NCBI RefSeq assembly: GCF_002095485.1
Contig: NZ_MLFS01000013.1
Coordinates: 1-64,000 of the forward strand
Direction: 5' to 3'
Source: Pantoea wallisii
Lineage (GTDB): Bacteria; Pseudomonadota; Gammaproteobacteria; Enterobacterales; Enterobacteriaceae
DNA length: 64,000 bases
Below are positions 37,425-49,275 of the stretch, piece after piece. The notes below the pieces were generated by a model, which was not told where the DNA came from, made no database searches, and saw only the letters and a program-made list of their open reading frames with translations. Made by a program: the position numbers and the translations under genes. Each line of letters starts with the position of its first letter. Position 1 is the stretch's first letter.

Positions 37425-40106
37425 TCAGTTCAGCATGTTGCGGATGACATAGTGCAGAATACCGTCATTCTGGTAATAGGTGAGCTCATTACCGGTGTCG
37501 ATGCGGCAGCGCGTATCCAGCGTCTCCTGGCTGCCATCGGCGCGTGTCAGCGTAACCTTCACGGTACATCCCGGTTTCAGCTGAGTCAGGTCAGCCACAT
37601 CAATGCGCTCTTCACCGGTAAGCTGTAGCGTTTTACGCGTTACGCCTGCCGGGAACTCCAGCGGCAGAATGCCCATGCCGATCAAATTTGAGCGATGAAT
37701 ACGCTCAAAGGATTCGGCAATCACTACACGCACCCCCTGCAGTCGCGGCCCTTTGGCGGCCCAGTCACGGCTGGAACCTGAGCCATACTCTTTACCTGCA
37801 ATCACAGCCAGCGGTACGCCTTCCGCCTGGTACTTCATGGCAGCATCATAAATCGACAACTGCTCATTACTCGGGAAGTGTTTGGTGTAACCGCCCTCTA
37901 CGCCTGGCACCATCTCATTACGGATACGGATATTAGCAAAGGTGCCACGCATCATCACTTCATGGTTACCACGACGTGAGCCGTAAGAGTTGAAGTCATT
38001 TCGCTCCACACCGTGCGCCAGCAGATAACGTCCTGCCGGGCTCTCGGCTTTGATGCTGCCGGCCGGAGAGATGTGGTCGGTGGTTACGGAATCCCCCAGC
38101 ATGGCGAGAACGCGCGCGCCTTTGATGTCCTGCACCGGCTTCGGCGTTTTCTCCATGTCATCAAAGAAGGGTGACAGACGAATATAGGTAGAGCCCTCGT
38201 CCCAGTCATAGGTTGCGGCTTCACTGACCTTGATCTGCTGCCACTCCGGCGTGCCGTCAAACACTTCGGCATACTCTTTATGGAACATATCACTGGTCAC
38301 TTTCTGTACTGATTCGGCAATCTCTTCCGGCGACGGCCAGATATCTTTCAGGAACACATCGTTGCCCTGCTGATCCTGACCGATCGGATCGGTTTGCAGA
38401 TTGATCTTCATATTGCCAGCCAGCGCGTAAGCAACCACCAGCGGCGGTGAGGCAAGCCAGTTGGTTTTAATCAGTGGATGAATACGGCCTTCAAAGTTAC
38501 GGTTACCGGATAACACCGCGCCCACCGTGAGATCGCCCTCTTTAATGGCGCTCTCGATCTGGTCCGGCAGCGGGCCTGAATTACCAATACAGGTGGTACA
38601 GCCGTAGCCTACCAGGTTAAAGCCCAGCTCATCGAGGTAAGGCGTTAAGCGCGCCACGGCAAGATAGTCAGAGACCACTTTAGATCCCGGTGCAAGTGAG
38701 GCTTTTACCCAGGGCTTGCGCGTGAGGCCACGCTCGACAGCATTTTTTGCCAGCAGGCCGGCCGCCATCAGTACGCTGGGGTTGGAGGTATTGGTGCAGG
38801 AAGTGATGGCCGATATGACCACCGCGCCCTCCTCCAGCGGATGATTTTCACCGGTTGTGCTATCCAGATAGCTGACCGTCTTATGTGCTTTTTGCGCCTG
38901 ATTCACCTCCAGCTCATTGCTGGCATCAAACGCAGCCGGGACATCCCCCAGCGAGACGCGATCCTGTGGCCGTTTCGGACCCGCCATGCTCGACTCTACG
39001 TCAGCCATGTCCAGCGCCAGCATACTGGTAAAGATGGGTTCATCACCCGCATTGCGCCACATTCCCTGCGCTTTAGCGTAAGCTTCTACCAGCTTAACCT
39101 GCTCTTCATCACGCCCGGTCAGAGACATGTAGCTCAGCGTCACTTCATCGATCGGGAAGAAGCCGCAGGTCGCGCCATATTCAGGTGCCATATTGGCGAT
39201 GGTCGCGCGGTCGGCCAGCGGCAGATCGGCCAGCCCGTCACCGTAGAACTCAACAAATTTGCCGACGACGCCATGTTTACGCAGCATCTGCGTCACGGTC
39301 AGCACTAAGTCAGTGGCGGTGATACCCGGGCGTAGTTTACCGGTGAGCTTAAAGCCCACCACATCCGGGATAAGCATGGAAACCGGCTGTCCCAACATTG
39401 CCGCTTCCGCTTCAATGCCGCCCACACCCCAGCCGAGCACGCCCAGCGCGTTGATCATAGTGGTGTGTGAATCGGTACCAACCAGCGTATCAGGATAGGC
39501 AATCTCCTGGCCGTTCTGATTCTCATGCCAGATCGATTTGCCAAGATATTCGAGGTTAACCTGATGGCAGATCCCGGTGCCCGGCGGCACCACGCGGAAA
39601 CGGTTAAACGCTTTTTGCCCCCAGCGTAGAAACACATAGCGTTCGTGGTTGCGTTCCATCTCTAAACGCACGTTCTCTTCAAACGCGTCATCGTCACCAA
39701 AGTGATCGACCGTAACTGAGTGGTCAATGACCAGATCGACCGGCGACAGCGGATTAACTTTCGCCACATCACCGCCGAGACGTTTCACCGCTTCGCGCAT
39801 GGCGGCCAGATCGACCACCGCCGGTACCCCGGTAAAATCCTGCATCAGCACGCGCGCCGGGCGGTATGCGATTTCGCGGTCGGCATGTGCATCTTTCTGC
39901 CAGTCGACCAGTGCCTGGATATCTTCGGCGGTAACTGAATCCCCATCCTGCCAGCGCAGTAAGTTTTCCAGCAGCACTTTCATGGATTTGGGTAAGCGAT
40001 CAATATTGCCCAACTGATGGGCGGCTTTGGGCAAGCTGTAGTAATGATATTTTTGTGCCCCGACTTCCAGCGCGTCCTGACTTTGCTCACGTAACGTTAA
40101 CGACAT
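37425..40106 (-). CDS. acnA: Aconitate hydratase A
   Basis: An 893-residue monomeric aconitase of the IRP/AcnA class (E. coli 891) that interconverts citrate and isocitrate; it is the stress- and stationary-phase enzyme. The three cluster-binding cysteines are in [10 protein letters not shown] and [10 protein letters not shown]. The C-terminal swivel domain has [15 protein letters not shown]. The start is supported by a very strong GGAGGAG site. In E. coli the gene is controlled by SoxRS, FNR and CRP; I could not confirm their sites by eye. Confidence 0.98.
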   Translation of the reverse strand: MSLTLREQSQDALEVGAQKYHYYSLPKAAHQLGNIDRLPKSMKVLLENLLRWQDGDSVTAEDIQALVDWQKDAHADREIAYRPARVLMQDFTGVPAVVDLAAMREAVKRLGGDVAKVNPLSPVDLVIDHSVTVDHFGDDDAFEENVRLEMERNHERYVFLRWGQKAFNRFRVVPPGTGICHQVNLEYLGKSIWHENQNGQEIAYPDTLVGTDSHTTMINALGVLGWGVGGIEAEAAMLGQPVSMLIPDVVGFKLTGKLRPGITATDLVLTVTQMLRKHGVVGKFVEFYGDGLADLPLADRATIANMAPEYGATCGFFPIDEVTLSYMSLTGRDEEQVKLVEAYAKAQGMWRNAGDEPIFTSMLALDMADVESSMAGPKRPQDRVSLGDVPAAFDASNELEVNQAQKAHKTVSYLDSTTGENHPLEEGAVVISAITSCTNTSNPSVLMAAGLLAKNAVERGLTRKPWVKASLAPGSKVVSDYLAVARLTPYLDELGFNLVGYGCTTCIGNSGPLPDQIESAIKEGDLTVGAVLSGNRNFEGRIHPLIKTNWLASPPLVVAYALAGNMKINLQTDPIGQDQQGNDVFLKDIWPSPEEIAESVQKVTSDMFHKEYAEVFDGTPEWQQIKVSEAATYDWDEGSTYIRLSPFFDDMEKTPKPVQDIKGARVLAMLGDSVTTDHISPAGSIKAESPAGRYLLAHGVERNDFNSYGSRRGNHEVMMRGTFANIRIRNEMVPGVEGGYTKHFPSNEQLSIYDAAMKYQAEGVPLAVIAGKEYGSGSSRDWAAKGPRLQGVRVVIAESFERIHRSNLIGMGILPLEFPAGVTRKTLQLTGEERIDVADLTQLKPGCTVKVTLTRADGSQETLDTRCRIDTGNELTYYQNDGILHYVIRNMLN

Positions 40107-40231
40107 AACTCCTCCTTTTTATGGGCCTTTCAACTAAGCCTTAGAGAGTGAAAGGTTTAGCTTAAAGATAGACCACATTTTCGTTAACGTTTTGATAACA
40201 ACACGAATTGACACATTAATGCACAAACAAA

Positions 40232-40257
40232 AATGCCCCGACAATTGTCAGGGCATT
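40232..40257 (-). terminator. Terminator downstream of ymiC micro-ORF
   Basis: AATGCCC/GGGCATT closes a near-perfect hairpin whose inner part GACAATTGTC is also palindromic; on the minus strand it ends in TTTTTG. It separates the small-protein cluster from acnA, so acnA is probably transcribed from its own promoter in 40107-40231. Confidence 0.85.
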
Positions 40258-40290
40258 CAAAGGCATTGGTGAAAATTTTTTGTTATCGGA

Positions 40291-40374
40291 TTACATCACT
40301 GCCCACACGGCTGCAGACCATACCGCAAAGGAAAACGCGTACACGCTAAACCATGAAAAAGTTGTTGTGTTCAT
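40291..40374 (-). CDS. ymiC: Micro-protein YmiC-like (27 residues, membrane)
   Basis: A 27-residue ORF, MNTTTFSWFSVYAFSFAVWS followed by AAVWAVM, with one hydrophobic Trp/Phe-rich helix. A strong GGGAG ribosome site lies six bases upstream and a terminator follows, so it looks translated. Its place between acnA and yciX-ymiA matches the small E. coli gene I recall as ymiC. Function unknown. The name is from memory of synteny and should be checked. Confidence 0.75.
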   Translation of the reverse strand: MNTTTFSWFSVYAFSFAVWSAAVWAVM

Positions 40375-40546
40375 TTGTCACTCCCTCCCGGATTCCGGGC
40401 ATAAAAAGGCCACGTCTTCAGCTTGAGTACTGATGACACCGTTTTTTAATGCTGAGTGTTAAAGGACGGGCTTATAAGGTGCCCACCGGATAATCCGGTA
40501 AAATGAGGGATGAAATTATCTTAATAAGAACTGTACGCAATCGGCG

Positions 40547-40726
40547 TTATTTAGATTTAGGATCCATAAATGATTCAATAAAACTGCGCTGCTTGTCACT
40601 CAGTTCCCACGATGCGGGGATCGCCACCTGCTGTGCGGTAGCCGGTACGTCATTCACTTTACACGCAGGCGTTTTGGGCTGGCGTGCTGAGACCGGAAGT
40701 TTACGACTGAGTGTATTTGCCCACAT
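40547..40726 (-). CDS. yciX: Small protein YciX-like (59 residues)
   Basis: A 59-residue ORF, MWANTLSRKLPVSARQPKTP at the start and ELSDKQRSFIESFMDPKSK at the end, with no membrane segment. It begins three bases after the ymiA stop, in the same orientation, suggesting an operon. The E. coli gene here (yciX) encodes a very similar small protein of unknown function. Conservation of the C-terminal SFIESFMDP argues it is real. Confidence 0.8.
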   Translation of the reverse strand: MWANTLSRKLPVSARQPKTPACKVNDVPATAQQVAIPASWELSDKQRSFIESFMDPKSK

Positions 40727-40729
40727 GGC

Positions 40730-40888
40730 TTAACCCCACATACGCCAAATCATTAACGCCACCACTACCCAGAACAGTGCTGAAGCAGCGAAGACAGTGA
40801 GCCAGGCTTTGCGACGAATGTTACCAGAACGCTCAACCTTGGTGCTTTTAGCCCGGAAGTCCGGTTGTACAGTTAATCTCGTAGTCAT
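40730..40888 (-). CDS. ymiA: Small membrane protein YmiA
   Basis: A 52-residue ORF with a basic N-terminal half and a single C-terminal membrane helix, KAWLTVFAASALFWVVVALM then IWRMWG. This ending is shared with E. coli YmiA (46 residues), which lies in the same place between cysB and acnA. Function unknown. It appears to be the first gene of the ymiA-yciX unit. Confidence 0.85.
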   Translation of the reverse strand: MTTRLTVQPDFRAKSTKVERSGNIRRKAWLTVFAASALFWVVVALMIWRMWG

Positions 40889-41329
40889 AGTTTTTGATAA
40901 TCACTCTCAATAAAACGATTGATAACAACGATGAAGATTTAGGACGAATCCTAAACTTGTTAAGTCCAAAAATCCAGTTATTTTTATTGAGCACAACGAT
41001 TAACGCTATTTATCAAAATGCAAAAAATAGATGAGCCACACTTAATAACCCAGCAAACTATTAATTAAATCGAGACGTTGTAAATTTGCGTTAAAACAAA
41101 ATTAGATCCAGTTTAAATTTGAGTTTAATTCAACAGGCCAGTGTAAAAGGCCTTTCTCATCAACTCTTAACTGGAGTATGGGAATATTCCTGGCAGTCCG
41201 CAAAGTAGCGACGTAAAAAATGTGTGCTGTTTCGCATTTAAGAGATAACAATAAAAAAACATGTGACCGATGTTTCATTTACAAAAAAAGAATGGAATTT
41301 TTGAACTACGGCTGGCGCTAAGCGGGGAG
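40889..41329. other. AT-rich 440-bp gap between ymiA and cysB
   Basis: No ORF, tRNA or clear hairpin was found. The base composition is markedly more AT-rich than the surrounding genes. It presumably contains the ymiA promoter. Confidence 0.5.
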
Positions 41330-41330
41330 A

Positions 41331-41357
41331 AAAACAGCGGGTGCCCACTGGACACCC
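41331..41357 (-). terminator. Terminator of cysB
   Basis: On the minus strand GGGTGTCC and GGGCACCC pair around a three-base loop (8 bp, one G-U), followed after four bases by a five-T run. It begins 21 bases after the cysB stop. Confidence 0.88.
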
Positions 41358-41378
41358 AAAGAAAATAATGACTTAGAC

Positions 41379-42436
<1,058 letters not shown>

Positions 42437-42514
42437 TCAGTGAGATGAAAAAATCTATAACTACTATATCAGTTAAAGGAAGAATGTAGAACGATTAGCT
42501 ATAAGGCAGAGAGA

Positions 42515-42536
42515 AAGGCCAGCAGATGCTGGCCTT
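42515..42536 (-). terminator. Hairpin downstream of topA
   Basis: AAGGCCAGC/GCTGGCCTT with an AGAT loop, 11 bases after the topA stop, followed on the minus strand by TTCTCTCT. Confidence 0.7.
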
Positions 42537-42546
42537 GAGGGGGGAA

Positions 42547-45144
42547 TTACTTTTTGGTTTCCTGCCACTTGCCGTCAATGTAAAACACTGACCAGCCAGT
42601 TGCCTTGCCATCCTTTTCAGACGACACATACTGCTGTTTGGTTTTACGGCTAAAACGCACTAGCGTTTTGTTACCTTCCGGATCGACAGCAGGCGCATCG
42701 GCCAGATATTTCAGCTTTTCAGGCAGACGATCGGCAAAGCGCTGCAGCTCTTCCACCAGCGGCGCGCGGGTCTCACGCGATTTCGGGAAGGTGTTCGCCG
42801 CAAGGAAAACACCCGCCGCGCCATCACGCAGTACAAAGTAAGCATCCGATTTTTCACAAGGCAGCTCTGGCAGCGGAACCGGATCCTCTTTCGGCGGCGC
42901 CACTTCACCGTTACGCAGAATTTTACGGGTGTTTTTGCACTCGTCGTTGGTGCAGGCCATGTATTTACCAAAGCGCCCCATTTTCAGGTGCATTTCAGAA
43001 CCACACTTCTCGCACTCAACAATCGGGCCATCGTAACCTTTAATGCGGAATTCGCCCTGTTCGATTTCGTAGCCATCGCACTCCGGGTTATTCCCGCAGA
43101 CATGCAGCTTACGACCATTATCGATCAGATAGCTGTCCATGGCGGTGCCGCACTTCTGGCAGCGACGACGTGCACGCAGCGCGTTGGTTTCAGCGTCATC
43201 GCCTTCCAGCACGTTGAGCACTTCGTTTTCCGGAATCAGATTGATGGTCTGCTTGCAACGCTCTTTCGGCGGCAGCGCATAGCCAGAGCACCCGAGGAAC
43301 ACGCCGGTGCTGGCGGTGCGGATACCCATCTTGCGGCCGCAGGTCGGACAATCAATAGAGGTGAGTACCATCTGGTTCGGCTGCATGCCGCCCTCTTCCG
43401 GCTCCTTCTCAGCCTGATCCAGCTGCTGACTGAAGTCGCTGAAGAAGGAGTCCAGTACCGCTTTCCACTCCGCTTCGTTGTTGGCGACCTGGTCAAGGCT
43501 ATCTTCCATGTGCGCGGTGAAGTCATAGTTCATCAGCTCACGAAAGTTCTCTTCCAGGCGGTCAGTGACGATCTCACCCATCTTCTCAGCGTAGAAACGA
43601 CGGTTCTCCACCCGGACGTAACCACGGTCCTGAATCGTCGAGATGATGGAGGCATAGGTCGATGGACGGCCAATGCCGCGCTTCTCCAGCTCACGCACCA
43701 GTGACGCTTCACTGAAGCGCGCAGGCGGTTTAGTGAAGTGCTGGCCGGGCTGCAGCGCTTTCAGATCAAGCATATCGCCAACGTTTACCGGCGGCAGCGT
43801 CAGATCTTCATCATTTTTACGTAGCGCAGGCATCACGCGCGTCCAGCCGTCGAAACGCAGCGTACGGCCTTTGGCTTTCAGTTTGAACTCCGCGGCACCG
43901 ACGGTCAGCGTGGTCGAATCATACTGTGCCGGCACCATCTGGCAGGCAACAAACTGGCGCCAGATAAGCTGATAGAGCTTCTGCGCATCTGCTTCCATAT
44001 CTTTGAGCTGTTCGGCGGCAATATTCACGTCAGAAGGACGAATCGCTTCGTGCGCCTCCTGAGAGTTCTCTTTGCTGGCGTAAGTATTGGGCGCTTCCGG
44101 CAGGTATTTCTTACCGAAATTACTCTCTACATAGCCACGCGCCATCGCCACCGCATCCTGACTCAGGTTAGTGGAGTCGGTACGCATATAAGTAATGTGG
44201 CCCGCTTCGTACAGCCGCTGCGCCATCATCATGGTTTTCTTCACGCCAAAGCCGAGGCGCGTACTCGCCGCCTGCTGCAGCGTCGAGGTAATAAAGGGTG
44301 CAGAGGGCTTGCTGCTGGTCGGTTTATCTTCACGATCCAGCACTTCATAACGGGCTTTCTCAAGGATCGCTACCGCAGCCTGCGTTTGCTCACGATTAAC
44401 CGGGCGGAAAGCTTTGTCATGCTGATGCGTGACGCGCATCGCCAGGTTATCGCCTTTCGGCGTGGAGAAGTCGGCATCAATTTCCCAGTACTCTTCAGGT
44501 ACGAAGGCTTTGATCTCGCGCTCGCGCTCTACCACCAGGCGCACCGCCACGGACTGCACGCGTCCTGCAGAGAGGCCGCGGGCGATCTTTTTCCACAGCA
44601 GCGGTGAAACCATATAACCCACCACACGGTCCATAAAGCGACGCGCCTGCTGGGCATTCACCCGCTCAATATTCAGCTCGCCCGGCTTCTCAAACGCCTG
44701 ACGAATCGCATTTTTGGTGATTTCGTTAAACACGACGCGGCTAAAGCGTTTATCGTCGCCACCAATCACTTCCCGCAGGTGCCAGGCAATGGCTTCCCCT
44801 TCGCGGTCAAGGTCGGTTGCGAGATAGATGTGATCGGCATCGGCGGCAAGATTTTTCAGCTCGGCGACCACTTTCTCTTTACCCGGCAAAATCTGGTAAT
44901 CCGCTTCCCAGCCGTGCCAGGGATCAACGCCCATGCGGTTGACCAGCGCGGCCTTCTCATCTTTTTTTACTTTTTTGCCGGTTTTGGCCTTTTCTCCGTC
45001 GGCACTTTTACGGGTCGTTGAACCACTGGTCGGCAAGTCACGGATATGACCGACGCTGGATTTCACCACGTAGTCATTACCGAGGTATTTATTGATTGTT
45101 TTGGCCTTTGCCGGGGACTCAACGATGACGAGTGCTTTACCCAT
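42547..45144 (-). CDS. topA: DNA topoisomerase I
   Basis: An 865-residue type IA topoisomerase, the E. coli length, that relaxes negative supercoils. It begins with the Toprim domain ([20 protein letters not shown]), has the active-site tyrosine in YMRTDSTN (E. coli Y319), and carries C-terminal zinc-ribbon repeats with CxxC pairs (CPTCGR, CQKCGT, CEKCGSE) that contact RNA polymerase. It is a single-gene unit with a long 5' region. Confidence 0.98.
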   Translation of the reverse strand: MGKALVIVESPAKAKTINKYLGNDYVVKSSVGHIRDLPTSGSTTRKSADGEKAKTGKKVKKDEKAALVNRMGVDPWHGWEADYQILPGKEKVVAELKNLAADADHIYLATDLDREGEAIAWHLREVIGGDDKRFSRVVFNEITKNAIRQAFEKPGELNIERVNAQQARRFMDRVVGYMVSPLLWKKIARGLSAGRVQSVAVRLVVEREREIKAFVPEEYWEIDADFSTPKGDNLAMRVTHQHDKAFRPVNREQTQAAVAILEKARYEVLDREDKPTSSKPSAPFITSTLQQAASTRLGFGVKKTMMMAQRLYEAGHITYMRTDSTNLSQDAVAMARGYVESNFGKKYLPEAPNTYASKENSQEAHEAIRPSDVNIAAEQLKDMEADAQKLYQLIWRQFVACQMVPAQYDSTTLTVGAAEFKLKAKGRTLRFDGWTRVMPALRKNDEDLTLPPVNVGDMLDLKALQPGQHFTKPPARFSEASLVRELEKRGIGRPSTYASIISTIQDRGYVRVENRRFYAEKMGEIVTDRLEENFRELMNYDFTAHMEDSLDQVANNEAEWKAVLDSFFSDFSQQLDQAEKEPEEGGMQPNQMVLTSIDCPTCGRKMGIRTASTGVFLGCSGYALPPKERCKQTINLIPENEVLNVLEGDDAETNALRARRRCQKCGTAMDSYLIDNGRKLHVCGNNPECDGYEIEQGEFRIKGYDGPIVECEKCGSEMHLKMGRFGKYMACTNDECKNTRKILRNGEVAPPKEDPVPLPELPCEKSDAYFVLRDGAAGVFLAANTFPKSRETRAPLVEELQRFADRLPEKLKYLADAPAVDPEGNKTLVRFSRKTKQQYVSSEKDGKATGWSVFYIDGKWQETKK

Positions 45145-45513
45145 ATGTACCTTTACCTAATTGAAACGTCCTGATAAACGGGAGAGGATTGAAGGCCCCA
45201 AAACCCAACGGGTTAATATTGTTGCCGGCTTTTTTGTTTTCAAGCCAGCGGGGGCAATCTCAGGTCAGATTGTATCGATATTTGCAACTTCATGATTAGA
45301 AGCGGGTTTTCCGTCTGACGGTATCACACATCCGGGTGTGATCTCCCTGAAAGCTGAATCGCCCACACTCTACCTGATAAAATCTGTTACGCAACTTAAT
45401 TAGCATTCTGTTTAATTTTGCGCCAGTTTTGCTGGCAAATGCTGATTTGCTGAACGGACTCTCAGGCAAGTAATATAGAAGGAAGCATTAGGCTGTCAAA
45501 AAAGGAGTCACTT
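45145..45513. other. Divergent promoter region of topA and yciN
   Basis: This 369-bp gap must hold both promoters. A TAATAT at 45471-45476 could be the yciN -10 element. No ORF or RNA gene was seen. Confidence 0.45.
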
Positions 45514-45762
45514 ATGTCAGCAGAAACGGAATCCATTTCACACGAGGCACTACTGGAAATGGCAAATCAGCTCATCCGCGAGCACGATGAATATTTCTCC
45601 GGTATGGAAGCAAATGAGGTGATTCAGCAGGGCGATGTGCTGGTGTTTCGCGGCCCCTGGTTTCTGGACGATCAGGGATTGCCTACAGCGAAAACCACAG
45701 CGGTATTCAATGTGTTTAAACACCTTGCCGTGGTGCTCTCGCCGCGCTATCACCTGGCATAA
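45514..45762 (+). CDS. yciN: Small protein YciN
   Basis: An 82-residue cytoplasmic protein of the YciN family (E. coli 83). Conserved parts include [20 protein letters not shown] and [20 protein letters not shown]. Function unknown. A strong AAGGAG site precedes the ATG. Convergent sohB follows after a shared hairpin. Confidence 0.95.
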   Translation: MSAETESISHEALLEMANQLIREHDEYFSGMEANEVIQQGDVLVFRGPWFLDDQGLPTAKTTAVFNVFKHLAVVLSPRYHLA

Positions 45763-45784
45763 AAAAACCCGGCCAGCGCCGGGT
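45761..45784 (-). terminator. Terminator of sohB (yciN convergent)
   Basis: The stem ACCCGGC/GCCGGGT with a four-base loop is flanked on the plus-strand left by a seven-A run, so it is a good terminator on the minus strand, for sohB. Plus-strand T content is low. Confidence 0.85.
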
Positions 45785-45788
45785 CTCT

Positions 45789-46835
45789 TCATAACAGCGG
45801 CTTATCGCCCCGCTGCCAGATTTTCAGAATCAGCCGCTCTGCTGCGGTGCTGGCGCTCTGCGTAAAGCGATCCATCATCTTTTTCTTGCGCGCATAGTGC
45901 ACGCCAAGCACGGTAAAGCGATCCATATGGTGAATAATCAACGCATCGCTGGTGCCGATCTCATCAATCAGTCCTAAATCCAGCGCCTGGCGACCGTACC
46001 AGTGTTCACCCGTGGCGACTTTTTCCAGGTTGAGTGCCGGACGCATCTGCTGCACAAAATCTTTGAACAGCTGATGCGTTTCGTTGAGATCTTCCTGAAA
46101 TTTCTCGCGTCCCTCATCGGTATTCTCACCGAACAGCGTCAGCGTGCGCTTATACTGGCCGGCCGTATGCAGCTCAACGTCAATATTATTGCGCTTCAGT
46201 AAACGATTGAAGTTCGGAATCTGGGCGACCACGCCAATGGAGCCGATGATGGAGAACGGTGCCGCCACGATGCGATCGGCCACGCAGGCCATCATATAAC
46301 CGCCGCTGGCTGCCACTTTATCCACCACCGCAGTAAGCTGCAGGCCGGCATCACGTAAACGCTGCAGCTGCGAAGCCGCCAGACCATAACCGTGCACCAC
46401 GCCACCCGGGCTCTCCAGGCGCAGTAAGACTTCATCGCCCGGCTGCGCGACTGCCAGCACTGCTGAAATCTCTTCGCGCAGTGAGCTCACTTCACCGGCG
46501 TCCATGCTGCCTTTAAATTCCAGCACGTAGAGCGTAGGCTTTTCTGCTTCCGTTACGCCGGCTTTGGCATTGCGCTTTTCCGCTTTGGCTTTGAGCTTCT
46601 CCTCTTTCTTATGCTGCTTAAGCCACGCTTTTTGCGCATGCGGCTTCATCTTCGCCAGCTGCAAATCCTCTTTCATCTGGCGATACTCTTCATCCAGATG
46701 CGTTAAGCGCAGCTGACCACCGCTTTGACGTTTACGCAGCGCGGCATTGAGCACAATCAGAACAATAGCTGCGATCGCCACCACCACGGTGATGGCCTTG
46801 GCCAGAAATAATCCATAACTGGAGAGTAAATCCAT
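45789..46835 (-). CDS. sohB: Peptidase SohB (S49 family)
   Basis: A 348-residue inner-membrane S49-family peptidase related to SppA. An N-terminal membrane segment (AKAITVVVAIAAIVLIVLNA) and a Lys-rich cytoplasmic coil precede the protease domain; the catalytic serine lies in VAASGGYMMACVAD and the family lysine further on (GQYKRTLTLFGEN). Multicopy sohB suppresses a degP mutant in E. coli, hence a proposed periplasmic quality-control role. Confidence 0.96.
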   Translation of the reverse strand: MDLLSSYGLFLAKAITVVVAIAAIVLIVLNAALRKRQSGGQLRLTHLDEEYRQMKEDLQLAKMKPHAQKAWLKQHKKEEKLKAKAEKRNAKAGVTEAEKPTLYVLEFKGSMDAGEVSSLREEISAVLAVAQPGDEVLLRLESPGGVVHGYGLAASQLQRLRDAGLQLTAVVDKVAASGGYMMACVADRIVAAPFSIIGSIGVVAQIPNFNRLLKRNNIDVELHTAGQYKRTLTLFGENTDEGREKFQEDLNETHQLFKDFVQQMRPALNLEKVATGEHWYGRQALDLGLIDEIGTSDALIIHHMDRFTVLGVHYARKKKMMDRFTQSASTAAERLILKIWQRGDKPLL

Positions 46836-47009
46836 TCTGCCGCCTTATTAAACAGTAAATTACAGATAAGCGCTGAGTTTACCCGCTTTACCGGCATTCG
46901 TCGCCTGAATTGCCTGCAGGCGGCACAGAATGCGCGTTACGGCGATTGCGCCCGACGGAAAATTGAGGCATAAAGCCAAAAACCTTCTGACCTGCCAAAG
47001 GACATCGCT

Positions 47010-47774
47010 GTGCATTATCAACCGAAAAGCGATCTGCTGGAAAATCGCATCATTCTTGTCACCGGCGCTTCAGATGGCATTGGCCGTGAAGCCGCGCTGA
47101 CCTATGCGCGCTACGGTGCCCGCGTCATTCTGCTGGGCCGTAATGCTGCGACGCTGCAGCAGACCGAAGCCGCCATTAATCAGCTGAATAAGCAGCCTGC
47201 CGCCTCGCTGCTGCTGGACTTATCCCACGCCACGCCGGAGAGCTGCCAGCAGCTGGCCGACCAGGTTGCTGCCCTGGTGCCGCGCCTTGATGGCGTGCTG
47301 CATAACGCCGGAATTCTGGGTGAGATTGTGCCGCTGGCGGAACTCGATCCCGCAATCTGGCGTCAGGTGATGCAGATTAACCTTGATGCCACGCTCTATT
47401 TAACCCAGGCGCTGCTACCCCTGCTGCTGAAATCGGATGCCGGTTCGCTGGTCTTTACCACCTCCAGCGTTGGCCGCACCGGCCGGGCCGGCTGGGGTGC
47501 CTATGCCGTCTCAAAATTTGCTACCGAAGGCATGATGCAGGTGCTGGCGGACGAGTATAAAAATCGCACGTTGCGGGTTAACTGCATCAATCCGGGCGGT
47601 ACGCGGACAAAGATGCGGGCCAGCGCCTTCCCGGAAGAGGATGCCAGCCTGCTGAAAACCCCTGCCGATCTGATGCCGCTCTACCTCTATTTAATGGGTG
47701 ACGACAGCCGGCGGAAAACCGGCATGAGCTTTGATGCGCAGCCCGGCCGCAAACCCGGACCGGCCAGCGCATGA
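47010..47774 (+). CDS. yciK: Short-chain dehydrogenase YciK
   Basis: A 254-residue short-chain dehydrogenase with the TGASDGIGRE cofactor loop, the NAG motif (HNAGILGE), catalytic serine in TTSSVG and YAVSKFA. Its substrate is unknown. The stop overlaps the btuR start by four bases (ATGA), and this pairing with btuR is conserved in enterics. Confidence 0.95.
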   Translation: MHYQPKSDLLENRIILVTGASDGIGREAALTYARYGARVILLGRNAATLQQTEAAINQLNKQPAASLLLDLSHATPESCQQLADQVAALVPRLDGVLHNAGILGEIVPLAELDPAIWRQVMQINLDATLYLTQALLPLLLKSDAGSLVFTTSSVGRTGRAGWGAYAVSKFATEGMMQVLADEYKNRTLRVNCINPGGTRTKMRASAFPEEDASLLKTPADLMPLYLYLMGDDSRRKTGMSFDAQPGRKPGPASA

Positions 47775-48358
47775 GCGATCGCCATCAACAGCGCCAGCAG
47801 CGCCTGAAAGAGCAGGTTGATGCACGCATCAAGGCGGCCACTGAATCACGCGGCATTCTGATGGTGTTTACCGGCAACGGCAAAGGCAAAACCACGGCGG
47901 CGTTCGGTACGGCCCTGCGCGCCTGCGGGCACGGTAAAAAGGCTGCGGCCGTGCAGTTTATCAAAGGTGAGTGGGCCAATGGCGAACGCAATCTGCTGGC
48001 GCAGCACGGTGTTGAATTTCAGGTTATGGCTACCGGCTTTACCTGGGATACGCAAAACCGCGAAACTGATACCCTGGCCTGTCAGCAGGTGTGGCAACAT
48101 GCGAAACGCATGCTGGCGGATGAACAGGTTGATTTGGTGATTCTGGATGAGATCACCTACATGGTGAGCATGAACTATCTCGACCTTGATGAACTGGTCA
48201 GCGCGCTACAGCAGCGTCCCCGCCAGCAGAGCGTGATCATTACCGGTCGCGGCTGTCACCGTACGCTTCAGGAGATAGCCGACACGGTAACCGAAATGCG
48301 CCCGGTCAAACATGCGTTTGATGCCGGCATTCAGGCGCAGCAGGGCATTGACTGGTAA
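47771..48358 (+). CDS. btuR: Cob(I)yrinic acid a,c-diamide adenosyltransferase BtuR (CobO)
   Basis: A 195-residue corrinoid adenosyltransferase that transfers the adenosyl group of ATP to cobalamin or its precursors. A P-loop GNGKGKTT lies near residues 36-43 and the Walker B-like VDLVILDEITY follows. E. coli BtuR is 196 residues. Translation is coupled to yciK. Confidence 0.97.
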   Translation: MSDRHQQRQQRLKEQVDARIKAATESRGILMVFTGNGKGKTTAAFGTALRACGHGKKAAAVQFIKGEWANGERNLLAQHGVEFQVMATGFTWDTQNRETDTLACQQVWQHAKRMLADEQVDLVILDEITYMVSMNYLDLDELVSALQQRPRQQSVIITGRGCHRTLQEIADTVTEMRPVKHAFDAGIQAQQGIDW

Positions 48359-48362
48359 GACT

Positions 48363-48387
48363 GTGACGCCGCGCTAAACGGCGTCAC
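48363..48387. terminator. Hairpin between convergent btuR and rluB
   Basis: A perfect 9-bp stem, GTGACGCCG/CGGCGTCAC with a seven-base loop, four bases after btuR and nine before the rluB stop. No T run follows. Confidence 0.6.
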
Positions 48388-48396
48388 TGGGGTGCA

Positions 48397-49275
48397 TCAG
48401 GCACCGCGTTTGCTGCTGTTACGACGCGGGCTGTTGCTGCTCACCGTGCTGTGGCGTTTTACCGCGCGGCGAATCTGGTTCGCTTTAGTACGACGACGAT
48501 CTTTCTCTACCGCCACTTTGGTCACCGTCTCTTCCGGCATACCAACCAGCGTGCGCAGATAGTTGACCGCAGGCAGCTCCATCTCCATCCAGCCGCCGCG
48601 TGGCAGACCTTTCGGCAACTGGATATCACCGTAGCGCACGCGCATCAGGCGGCTTACCTGCACGCCGACTGCTTCCCACAGACGACGCACTTCGCGGTTG
48701 CGCCCTTCGGTCAGCGTCACATTGTACCACTGGTTGATCCCTTCACCGCCGGCAAACTTGATAGTTTTGAACGAGGCCGGGCCATCTTCCAGCTGTACGC
48801 CTTTACTCAGCTGGCGCACTTTATCGTCGCCCACTTCGCCAAATACGCGCACGGCGTATTCACGCTCCACTTCGCGGCTGGGGTGCATTAAGCGGTTTGC
48901 CAGTTCACCATCGGTGGTGAACAGCAGCAGACCGCAGGTATTCACATCCAGACGACCGACGGCAATCCAGCGTGAACCGCGCAGGCGCGGCAGGCGATCA
49001 AAGACGGTCGGACGCCCTTCCGGATCGTTACGCGTACACAACTCCCCTTCTGGCTTGTAATACGCCAGCACGCGGCATACTTCGGTTGCCGATTCAGCAA
49101 TCGATACCAGATGGCCATCGATACGGATTTTCAGGGATTTGTCATTTTCGATGCGATCGCCAAGCGTCGCCAGTTTGCCATCGACGCTGACGCGTCCGGC
49201 TGAAATCATTGTTTCGATTTCACGACGCGAACCGTGTCCGGCACGCGCTAATACTTTCTGTAATTTCTCGCTCAT
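48397..49275 (-). CDS. rluB: 23S rRNA pseudouridine(2605) synthase RluB
   Basis: A 292-residue RsuA-family pseudouridine synthase that modifies U2605 of 23S rRNA. It has an N-terminal S4 RNA-binding domain ([20 protein letters not shown]) and the catalytic aspartate D110 in [12 protein letters not shown]. The C-terminal tail is Arg/Lys/Ser-rich. The start at 49275 has an AGCTC-rich, weak ribosome site, but the N-terminus is that of the family. Confidence 0.97.
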   Translation of the reverse strand: MSEKLQKVLARAGHGSRREIETMISAGRVSVDGKLATLGDRIENDKSLKIRIDGHLVSIAESATEVCRVLAYYKPEGELCTRNDPEGRPTVFDRLPRLRGSRWIAVGRLDVNTCGLLLFTTDGELANRLMHPSREVEREYAVRVFGEVGDDKVRQLSKGVQLEDGPASFKTIKFAGGEGINQWYNVTLTEGRNREVRRLWEAVGVQVSRLMRVRYGDIQLPKGLPRGGWMEMELPAVNYLRTLVGMPEETVTKVAVEKDRRRTKANQIRRAVKRHSTVSSNSPRRNSSKRGA

